DNA of 64,000 nucleotides from CALOCN01 sp942491735 (GTDB lineage: Bacteria; Eisenbacteria; RBG-16-71-46; JABDJR01), in NCBI GenBank assembly GCA_942491735.1, contig CALOCN010000008.1, positions 1-64,000 on the forward strand, in the 5' to 3' direction. Under the pieces are notes generated by a model. That model did not search any database. It was not told the DNA's origin and worked only from the letters and a program-made list of their open reading frames with translations. Every line of letters begins with the position of its first letter. The stretch's first letter is position 1. Of this stretch, positions 35,632 to 42,498 are shown piece by piece. The position numbers and the translations under genes were made by a program.

Positions 35632-37272
35632 ATGATCAAGTGTGTTGTTCTGAGAACGGCACTTCTCCTATCCCTTGTGGCAGTCGGCCCGGGCTTCGCC
35701 CTCGCTCAGGAGAAACCCAACATCCTCCTCATCATATCCGACGATACCGGCTACGGTGATCTCGGCCCATACGGCGGTGGTGAAGGACGCGGCATGCCCA
35801 CGCCCAACATCGACCGTCTGGCCGCCGATGGCATGACGTTCTTCTCTTTCTACGCCCAGCCGAGCTGCACGCCGGGCCGCGCGGCGATGCAGACGGGACG
35901 CATCCCCAACCGCAGCGGGATGACAACGGTGGCTTTCCAGGGCCAGGGCGGCGGTCTTCCTGCGGCGGAATGGACGCTCGCCTCGGTGCTCAAGCAGGGT
36001 GGATACCAGACCTACTTCACCGGCAAGTGGCATCTCGGCGAAGACGACTACGCGTTGCCCAACGCGCATGGCTACGACGAGATGAAGTACGTCGGGCTGT
36101 ACCACCTGAACGCCTACACCTACGCGGATCCGACCTGGTTCCCCGACATGGATCCGGAACTGCGCACCATGTTCCAGAAGGTGACCCAGGGAGCACTGTC
36201 GGGCAAGGCAGGTGAGAAGGCGAAGGAAGACTTCAAGATCAACGGGCAGTACGTCGACACGCCGGAGAAGGGTGTGGTCGGCATTCCGTTCTTCGACGGC
36301 TACGTGGAGAAGGCGGCGATTGAGTTTCTCGAGAAGGCGGCAGAGAGTCCCGATGAGCCTTTCTACATCAATGTCAACTTCATGAAGGTGCACCAGCCGA
36401 ATCTGCCGGCGCCCGAGTTCGAGCACAAGTCGCTTTCGAAGAGCAAGTACGCCGATTCGGTTGTCGAACTCGACACGCGCATCGGCAGAATCATGGACAA
36501 GCTCCGGGCCCTGGGTCTCGACAAGAACACGCTGGTCTTCTACACCACCGACAACGGTGCCTGGCAGGACGTCTATCCGGATGCCGGGTACACGCCCTTC
36601 CGCGGCACCAAGGGAACGGTGCGTGAAGGCGGCAACCGTGTGCCGGCGATCGCCGTGATGCCCGGCAAGATCAAGCCGGGAGCCCGGAACCACGACATCG
36701 TTGGCGGTCTCGACCTGATGGCGACCTTCGCCAGCGTGGCGGGCGTCCAGCTTCCCAAGAATGATCGCGAGAACCAGCCGATCATCTTCGACAGCTACGA
36801 CATGTCGCCGGTGCTCTTCGGGACCGGCAAGTCGGCCCGCAAGTCATGGTTCTACTTCACCGAGAACGAACTGACCCCCGGTGCGGCGCGCGTGGGCAAC
36901 TACAAGGCCGTCTTCAACCTCCGGGGTGACAACGGGCAGGCTACGGGCGGGCTCGCTGTGGACAGCAACCTTGGCTGGAAGGGACCCGACAAGTACGTGG
37001 CGACCGTGCCGCAGGTCTTCGACCTCTGGCAGGACCCCCAGGAGCGCTACGACATCTTCATGAACAACTACACCGAACGCACCTGGACACTGGTCACCAT
37101 CAACGAAGAGGTCAGAAAAAAGGTGATGACCTACGTCGATTATCCTCCACGCAAGCTGCAAAGCGAGGTCTACACGGGCCCCATCACCCTCACGCAATTT
37201 CAGCGTCTGCAGCACGTGCGGGACGCGCTCAAGAAGGAGGGAATCAGCCTCCCGCTGCCGACAGGAAACTGA
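35632..37272 (+). CDS. Exported arylsulfatase (formylglycine-dependent type)
   Basis: The 546-residue protein has a signal peptide. The N-terminal metal site reads ILLIISDDTGYGDLGPYGGG. The sulfatase signature SCTPGRAAMQTGR has the CxPxR core needed for conversion of Cys to formylglycine, with Gly where Ser or Ala is more common. Further sites are FTGKWHLGED and YTTDNGAWQDVYPD. The enzyme should hydrolyse sulfate esters in the periplasm; the substrate is unknown. The start at 35632 has AAGGAG 6 bases upstream. It is 46 bases after the HAD gene and probably cotranscribed. No formylglycine-generating enzyme gene is in the window. Confidence 0.92.
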   Translation: MIKCVVLRTALLLSLVAVGPGFALAQEKPNILLIISDDTGYGDLGPYGGGEGRGMPTPNIDRLAADGMTFFSFYAQPSCTPGRAAMQTGRIPNRSGMTTVAFQGQGGGLPAAEWTLASVLKQGGYQTYFTGKWHLGEDDYALPNAHGYDEMKYVGLYHLNAYTYADPTWFPDMDPELRTMFQKVTQGALSGKAGEKAKEDFKINGQYVDTPEKGVVGIPFFDGYVEKAAIEFLEKAAESPDEPFYINVNFMKVHQPNLPAPEFEHKSLSKSKYADSVVELDTRIGRIMDKLRALGLDKNTLVFYTTDNGAWQDVYPDAGYTPFRGTKGTVREGGNRVPAIAVMPGKIKPGARNHDIVGGLDLMATFASVAGVQLPKNDRENQPIIFDSYDMSPVLFGTGKSARKSWFYFTENELTPGAARVGNYKAVFNLRGDNGQATGGLAVDSNLGWKGPDKYVATVPQVFDLWQDPQERYDIFMNNYTERTWTLVTINEEVRKKVMTYVDYPPRKLQSEVYTGPITLTQFQRLQHVRDALKKEGISLPLPTGN

Positions 37273-37482
37273 GGGCGAAGTCACGGACATGGGCATGGCC
37301 CGCGAGCCAGCTGGCAACCGGTTGCAGCGGACGGCGCACAGCGCTGCCGCTGCAACCGGAACGCCTTCCCGAAACGTCTGACCAAGGAGCTCCCCGACCC
37401 ACCTCAATGAGCCGGGGATCTTGCCCGTCGCAAAGGGGCAAGGCGAGATATCGCATCGGCCAACGACAATCGGGTTCTCGGG

Positions 37483-37559
37483 TTTGTTTCCCCGGGGAAA
37501 CAAACAAGCGATTGGGTTTGTACAAACGTCAGGGGTTGTGCGAGTCCACCCGGGTGGAC
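37483..37559 (+). repeat. 77-bp palindrome-rich repeat, copy A
   Basis: It contains three inverted repeats in order. The first is a perfect 24-bp palindrome centred on CCCCGGGG (37482-37505, arms GTTTGTTTCCCC). The second is GTTTGTACAAAC (37516-37527). The third is GTCCACCCGGGTGGAC (37544-37559). The element aligns without gaps to copy B at 40412-40488, with about 63 of 77 positions identical by hand count. The two copies flank the same gene in the same orientation. No other copy was found in the window by eye. The nature is unknown: a REP-like element or a mobile remnant. Confidence 0.75.
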
Positions 37560-37600
37560 TGGGTCGTGACATGCACAACTCCGTCGCCTCCACCATCAAA

Positions 37601-37634
37601 GAGAGAGGCCCCGGGAATCCCCGGGGCCTCTCTC
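37601..37634 (-). terminator. Rho-independent-like terminator of the secreted FlgD-tagged gene
   Basis: GAGAGAGGCCCCGG (37601-37614) and its complement (37621-37634) form a perfect 14-bp stem with a 6-base loop, 24 bases past the stop at 37659. Reading on the minus strand, a TTT tract follows the stem. This is the clearest terminator in the window. Confidence 0.8.
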
Positions 37635-37658
37635 ACTTGAAGCACGCTTCGCTGTGCC

Positions 37659-40160
37659 CTAACGCGTGCGGACGATCTTCTGGATTCTGGACTCGGAGCC
37701 CGCCTCCAGACGCAGCAGATAGAAACCGACCACGGCACCGCGGCCATTGTCGGCCCGGCCGTCCCACACCACGGTGTGACTTCCCGCAGCCTCCACCCGG
37801 TCCACCAGTTGAGCCACCCGGCGTCCCTGCATGTCGAAGACCGACACGCGTACCGGAAGGCTGCTCGGCAGCTGATAGGTGATGCGCGTACTCGCACTGA
37901 ACGGGTTGGGCGCAGCTCCCAGGACCAGAGCGGTGGGAGTCGCCGCAGGGGCCAGGGTGACGGGACCATGCCAGGAGACGTCGCCGCTTCTGCTCATCTC
38001 CGCCAGCCAGTAGTCTGCCCCGGCGTCGGGTGCATCGTGATCGACGAACTCATAGGCGCTTCGACCGATCATGAGATCCGTAACCACGACCCGTCCCGTA
38101 GCGGGCGTGTCGCGGTAGACCCGGAAGCCGTCGTGGTCCGTGGCTTCGGAAACCTCCCAGCGGAGAACCGCGCCCAGATCGGTGCGGGACACCGAGAAGG
38201 CGGAGAGTTCCACCGGCACCGGGCAGTCCACGGTAATGGTGGCCTGGCAGGTATCGGACTTGCAGCCGTCACTCACGATGAGCTGGACCACGTTGATCCC
38301 CAGGGTATAGGGACCCGGAGGCTCCAGGCTCAGGATGAGGGGATCGCCGTCGGGATCAAAGGACCCGAAGTCGATATCCGCCGCGGTCACCGAGTTGTTG
38401 ACGCAGACCGTGGTGGAGTCCCCCACGACATTGATGTTCTGGCAGATGGCCACGGGGGCGTTGTTGAGCCGGAAGTTCGCCCACCGGGTACCCCAACGCC
38501 CGAACTCCGTGCATCCCACCGACGTCCCGGTCCCCGTCCCCCGTTCCAGGGCGTACTCGTTGAACGCCCAGAACGTGCAGTCATCTGCGGGGTCCACGGA
38601 CAGGCCCGAGTAGTCACCCCACCGGTTGCGGGCTCCCAGCCCCGGGCCGGCAAAGGTCCGCATGTAGCAATCCAGGCCCAGCGCGTAGATGACGCTGGTC
38701 TGGGTGGTTCCCGGAACATCGGTGACCCGACGTCCGGTGTAGCAGGCGCTTCCGAACAGGCTCTCGCCGGCGGCGGAGAAGCCGATGGCTACGTTGTCAC
38801 AGCCGTCGACCGCGATCGCGGGGAAGAACGTGTGGGTACGGGGGGGCAGGGTAGACTCGTCGACATCGCCCTGATCGGCGACGAAGAGGAACGGATCCCC
38901 TCCGCTGGTATCCACACGCCACCAGTGCGCGGTGGCTTCCCCGGCGCTGGGCGTACCCACATTGGGCACGATCGTGGCCACGGCGTAGAGATTGTCATTC
39001 CTCCACACCGCGTGAAGGGCGCGCCGGTCGTTGGTCTCGATCGGTTCCTGAGCGCACTCGCCCACGGCGAGCGTACAGGCAGGCTGGGGAGCGTTCGGCA
39101 TCGCTGCGGACGCGCACTCGATATTCCCCGCGGTCACGAAGGAACCGAAATCCGTTCCCGCGAACGCGAACGTGGGGACGCCCAGGGGATCGGTGACGCG
39201 GATGATCTGGAGCACTTCAACACCGGTGCAGTCCAAGACGGTGTCGGTGCTGATACCCGAGTACCCCACCAGGTAGGTGCCGCCACCGGGAATCGCCCCG
39301 AACACATGGGCCGGCATGGTGGTCACGGCAAACGCACCCAGGGGACCGACGAAGTCGTGCAGGGTCACCGTGGCCGGGCCGCCGTCGTAGAAGCCGCCGC
39401 CGCCGTCCTCCTTGTGCACGATCCACAGGCGCGGCCCGATGCCGACACCGGGGCAGAACGGGAACATGTTGTTGGTGACGTAGATGGCATCACGATCGAT
39501 GGCGATGCCGGGATAGTCGGCCCAGTAGCCGATGCCGCCGATGTCCAGGCGGGTGTTCACGGCGAGGAACCACCACCCGGCGTTGGGGTCGCTGGTCTTG
39601 GACACCGCGATGTGCATGCGCGACACCCCGTCGGTATCGATGGGGCATGCGGCGGGCGGCACGCGCTCCAGCGCCACCACCACGAAGCGACCCGACTCCT
39701 GGTCGTACAGGACCTTTGGATCGAACATCCCACTGGTGTCGGGGGAGGCCGAGGCAAAGAAGGTGGCGAGACCCATCTGCACGGGGGCGCCCCCGGTCTT
39801 GTCCGACCAGCGAATGAGGGTGTTGATCACCTTGACCAGGTGTCCCGGACCCGCGGCTCCGCTTGGATCGGGAGGGATGTTCACGAACCCCTTCGGGGTG
39901 GTGATGAGGTTGTCCTCGAAGTTGCAACCTTCGAGAAGGGAGATGATGGGAGGCCCCAGCGGGTTGTCGAGGGGGCCGGGGACGGGGGCCACTGCGCCAT
40001 CCTGAACGACGGGGGTGACCAACTCGGGTACCTTGATGAGGGGATCCTGGAGTGGCTTGTCGGATTCGTTGGGCGTGAGTCCCGCTGTCGCGGAAGCGGC
40101 GAGGGACAGAGCGCAAACGGTCAGAAGGGCCGCTCCGAATACGCGTAGCAATGAAAACAT
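37659..40160 (-). CDS. Large secreted protein with FlgD-Ig/T9SS-like C-terminal module
   Basis: The 833-residue protein has a signal peptide (MFSLLRVFGAALLTVCALS) and a perfect AGGAGGA ribosome site. The N-terminal 500 residues look like a propeller or lectin-like region (SGMFDPKVLYDQESGRFVVV, AIDRDAIYVTNNMF, NRWGDYSGLSVDPADDC). A HYR-like segment follows (DPDGDPLILSLEPPGPYTLG). An FN3-like domain contains VELSAFSVSRTDLGAVLRW. The last 80 residues are the FlgD-type sorting module (GAAPNPFSASTRITYQL, VGFYLLRLEAGSESR). A surface or secreted location is expected. No catalytic site is recognised. The gene is bracketed by two direct repeats and its own terminator. Confidence 0.8.
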   Translation of the reverse strand: MFSLLRVFGAALLTVCALSLAASATAGLTPNESDKPLQDPLIKVPELVTPVVQDGAVAPVPGPLDNPLGPPIISLLEGCNFEDNLITTPKGFVNIPPDPSGAAGPGHLVKVINTLIRWSDKTGGAPVQMGLATFFASASPDTSGMFDPKVLYDQESGRFVVVALERVPPAACPIDTDGVSRMHIAVSKTSDPNAGWWFLAVNTRLDIGGIGYWADYPGIAIDRDAIYVTNNMFPFCPGVGIGPRLWIVHKEDGGGGFYDGGPATVTLHDFVGPLGAFAVTTMPAHVFGAIPGGGTYLVGYSGISTDTVLDCTGVEVLQIIRVTDPLGVPTFAFAGTDFGSFVTAGNIECASAAMPNAPQPACTLAVGECAQEPIETNDRRALHAVWRNDNLYAVATIVPNVGTPSAGEATAHWWRVDTSGGDPFLFVADQGDVDESTLPPRTHTFFPAIAVDGCDNVAIGFSAAGESLFGSACYTGRRVTDVPGTTQTSVIYALGLDCYMRTFAGPGLGARNRWGDYSGLSVDPADDCTFWAFNEYALERGTGTGTSVGCTEFGRWGTRWANFRLNNAPVAICQNINVVGDSTTVCVNNSVTAADIDFGSFDPDGDPLILSLEPPGPYTLGINVVQLIVSDGCKSDTCQATITVDCPVPVELSAFSVSRTDLGAVLRWEVSEATDHDGFRVYRDTPATGRVVVTDLMIGRSAYEFVDHDAPDAGADYWLAEMSRSGDVSWHGPVTLAPAATPTALVLGAAPNPFSASTRITYQLPSSLPVRVSVFDMQGRRVAQLVDRVEAAGSHTVVWDGRADNGRGAVVGFYLLRLEAGSESRIQKIVRTR

Positions 40161-40510
40161 GATCGTTCCTCCTAGGGGATGCGGCCAAGGTAGCGTTTTT
40201 CCACGGGATTGAACGACGAAGCGAACTATGCATTTGTTGCACTTCTTAGGGCATGTGCGTTCCCACACCGCACAAGCCGCCAGAAGGGAATTCGAGGAAT
40301 GGAAAGCTGCTCTTGGACTTGCGAGTGCCAGGGAACCCGGATGGGGAACGGGTAACCGGGGCGGTTTTCGACCTCGCGGGAAGAGGATTCGCGATAGGCG
40401 CCCGGCTTGGATTTGTCCACCCGGGGAGACGGACAAGGCGTGGGGTTTGTACAAGCGGGAGAGGTTGTGCGAGTCCACCCGGGTGGACAACTCGTCGCGG
40501 GGGAAGAAAC
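40161..40510. other. Intergenic region holding the second palindromic repeat
   Basis: This 350-base gap between two minus-strand genes has no coding signal I trust. It contains repeat copy B at 40412-40488 and the promoter and ribosome site of the secreted FlgD-tagged gene near 40160-40250, which is the more AT-rich part (TGCATTTGTTGCACTTCTT). Confidence 0.55.
40412..40488 (+). repeat. 77-bp palindrome-rich repeat, copy B
   Basis: It is an ungapped match to copy A at 37483-37559. The central GGGTTTGTACAA and the last 26 bases, ending in the perfect palindrome GTCCACCCGGGTGGAC (40473-40488), are identical. The first hairpin differs in sequence on both arms but can still fold (TTGTCC against GGACAA). 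It has the same orientation as copy A, 2.9 kb away. Confidence 0.75.
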
Positions 40511-41329
40511 CTACTCGCGCGATCTGAGCAACGTGATGGAGTCGTACCCCACGCAACACGGGAATGCCCCGCTACCCCTCAACGTGTCCGGGAACGCGGT
40601 CAATGAGAGGTCCGGAAGATGGTAGTTGTCGGGGTACTCTTGATCCCAGGTTACGCGCACACCGCGATTGATAGCCAACTCCCACTGACCCACGAGCGTG
40701 AACGGCGGCCTTTCGACATACTTCCGCCCGAATGCACGCGCACCACCGCCCGGCAGCAGCTCCACCGTCAACTCGGCGCCCTCCGCCAACAAGTCATGCC
40801 CGGTTCCATCCCGGTCTCCAAAAGTGCGCCAAGCCAAAGGCCCGTACCGGCCCTCCGGCTGGGGGTCGGGACAGACACGTTGGAGCGATATTGTCTGGAG
40901 AATCCCAAGGACCTCCGTGTCATGCTCAGGGCTGTATTCCCCATTCACGACGCTCTCAAACCTGTCTGCTCCAACCTCGGCCAGGACCGTGATCCACTTC
41001 CGAGACCACCCGAACTGAGACACGAAGTCGTAGCTGTACAGGATCAGGCGGGTGTTGTCATGAGCGAGGAACTCCAGCTCCCGCCACAGCCCGTTTGGCA
41101 GGACTTCCGGGAGCCCGACCACGACCGGGTGTATCGGCTCGTTGTCACGGGCGGTCTGGTAAATGCTAATCTCATCTGGCCTACCGGGGACACGTCTGCA
41201 CGCTCGAAAACTCCTGTTGGCCGGAAAGATCGTCGTGTACACCCGATAGGACTCAGGGATCTGGATCTGCCATCGCTCGACCATCGTGTACTCCACGCGA
41301 CAGTTCACCGGAACCCCCGTGGGCTCCAT
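40511..41329 (-). CDS. Probable lipoprotein of unknown function, start apparently broken by a one-base deletion
   Basis: From the first in-frame ATG the product has 272 residues with no recognised domain. It is predicted beta-rich (LTVELLPGGGARAFGRKY, LPDLSLTAFPDTLRGSG). Upstream in the same frame lies a lipoprotein-like segment, SWQAFLVCLAAAIGIGC followed by GDNAMEPTG, with no ATG, GTG or TTG. An ATG at 41416-41414 is one base out of frame (ATGAACTAG). Adding one base after ATGAA would give a complete lipoprotein signal peptide. So the gene probably lost one base near its start, or the assembly did. It follows another lipoprotein gene on the same strand. Confidence 0.6.
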   Translation of the reverse strand: MEPTGVPVNCRVEYTMVERWQIQIPESYRVYTTIFPANRSFRACRRVPGRPDEISIYQTARDNEPIHPVVVGLPEVLPNGLWRELEFLAHDNTRLILYSYDFVSQFGWSRKWITVLAEVGADRFESVVNGEYSPEHDTEVLGILQTISLQRVCPDPQPEGRYGPLAWRTFGDRDGTGHDLLAEGAELTVELLPGGGARAFGRKYVERPPFTLVGQWELAINRGVRVTWDQEYPDNYHLPDLSLTAFPDTLRGSGAFPCCVGYDSITLLRSRE

Positions 41330-41449
41330 GGCATTGTCGCCGCAGCCGATCCCGATGGCGGCGGCGAGGCAAACCAGGAAGGCCTGCCAGGACTGGATCC
41401 GCGGTCCTAGTTCATGGATGCTACATCGCCTTTCCGGGCACGACCCGAC

Positions 41450-41995
41450 TCACCGCGCCGCACCAAAGCCCAACCCCAGATATAGCTGCAGGCTGTTCAG
41501 GAAATCCGTGGAGCTCCCGATCAACAAGGCCGGTCGTTCCCGCAGTCCCAGCGTCACCAGCACGGGGCCGTTGCCCAACTCGACTCCCAGTTCACCGTGG
41601 AGCGTGATCACTCCGGCACGGGGCCCCGCGACCGCCAGGACGCCTCCTCCGGCACCCAAGGCATAGTAGAGTCGAGCCGCCCCGCTGGAGGAACCAAGAA
41701 TCCCTCGGTACCTGCCTTCCAGCTGGGCCAGAAGAATGGGATCCGCATCGCCGGGACTCTCGTAGCCCAGAACACCGGCGGAGAGATAGGCGGCAAAACC
41801 CTCGCCGGTGCTCTCCTTCATGAATCCGATCTCGCCCTGGCCTCCAACCCCGGTCTCGGTACCACTGACCTCAATGGTCCCCGAGTCCAACGACGGGCCA
41901 CCCGCAATGAATACACTTCCGCAGCCGGTGGTGAGAGAGAGGAACAAGGTGAAGACTACCAACCGCATGACGAGCGACATCGTGTTCATCGACAT
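41450..41995 (-). CDS. Small lipoprotein, glycine-rich, barrel-like
   Basis: The 181-residue product has a signal peptide with lipobox (LSLTTGC). The mature part is rich in Gly and has alternating hydrophobic strands (GFAAYLSAGVLGYESPG, LQLYLGLGFGAAR), like small outer-membrane barrel proteins. No family is recognised. AGGAG is 6 bases upstream of the chosen ATG. It is followed by another minus-strand lipoprotein-like gene. Confidence 0.65.
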   Translation of the reverse strand: MSMNTMSLVMRLVVFTLFLSLTTGCGSVFIAGGPSLDSGTIEVSGTETGVGGQGEIGFMKESTGEGFAAYLSAGVLGYESPGDADPILLAQLEGRYRGILGSSSGAARLYYALGAGGGVLAVAGPRAGVITLHGELGVELGNGPVLVTLGLRERPALLIGSSTDFLNSLQLYLGLGFGAAR

Positions 41996-42057
41996 TGAAG
42001 ACTCCTTTTACTTGTCAAACGCATGGGCGAGTCGAACCACACGCGTCAGACAAATTA

Positions 42058-42498
42058 CTATTCCTGCCAGGTCATCCACTCCTTCATCCCCGCGTGGAAA
42101 TCCTTCACGTTGAATCCATGCGCGGCCAGGGTCGCCGCCGCCTTGGAGCTCCGCCCCCCAACCTCGCAATACACCACGATCTCCCGGTCCCGCACCGCTT
42201 CCAGCTCCCCGATCCGCTCTTCCAACGAGTACGACGGAATATTCACCGCCCCCTCGATCGCCCCCCCCGAAAACTCCCCCGGGGTCCGCACATCCAGCAG
42301 GAACGGCGGGTTCTCCCCCCCCAGCGCGACCAGCAGCGTGGTCCGGCCAATCACTCCCGGGGTCGTGGGCTCGTGCCGGGTGGACTTCACCGCCGCGGCA
42401 CGGGCCTCCGCCTCGGAGTCCGAATCTTTTCCCCCGCCCCCACAACCCACCAACCCAACCAATACCAATCCAAGCAAACCAACCTTCAGTGCGTTCAT
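42058..42498 (-). CDS. Rhodanese-domain lipoprotein
   Basis: The 146-residue protein has a signal peptide with lipobox (VGLVGC) and a rhodanese domain: PPFLLDVRTPGEFSGGAIEG, then the active loop VVYCEVGGRSSKAA with the catalytic Cys. Rhodaneses transfer sulfane sulfur, often to cyanide or proteins. Its lipobox places it in the periplasm, attached to a membrane. The ATG overlaps the helicase stop by four bases (ATGA), an unexpected pairing. GC content and codon use resemble the neighbours. Confidence 0.87.
   Translation of the reverse strand: MNALKVGLLGLVLVGLVGCGGGGKDSDSEAEARAAAVKSTRHEPTTPGVIGRTTLLVALGGENPPFLLDVRTPGEFSGGAIEGAVNIPSYSLEERIGELEAVRDREIVVYCEVGGRSSKAAATLAAHGFNVKDFHAGMKEWMTWQE

Larger units (their letters stand above)
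37273..37658. other. Intergenic region holding a palindromic repeat and a terminator
   Basis: This 386-base gap contains no convincing gene. It holds repeat copy A (37483-37559) and the terminator of the minus-strand gene to its right. The first 180 bases carry a G/C-rich segment with no clear stem I could confirm as a terminator for the arylsulfatase. Confidence 0.6.

Noticed and set aside
37776..40148. Long plus-strand open frame antisense to the secreted FlgD-tagged gene
   Set aside because: The minus strand has a signal peptide, a perfect ribosome site, a terminator and known domains. The antisense product has none.
37483..40488. Direct repeats considered as insertion-sequence ends or phage attachment sites
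   Set aside because: The enclosed DNA has no transposase or integrase, and the repeats are internally palindromic rather than a simple terminal repeat. They are reported as repeats only.
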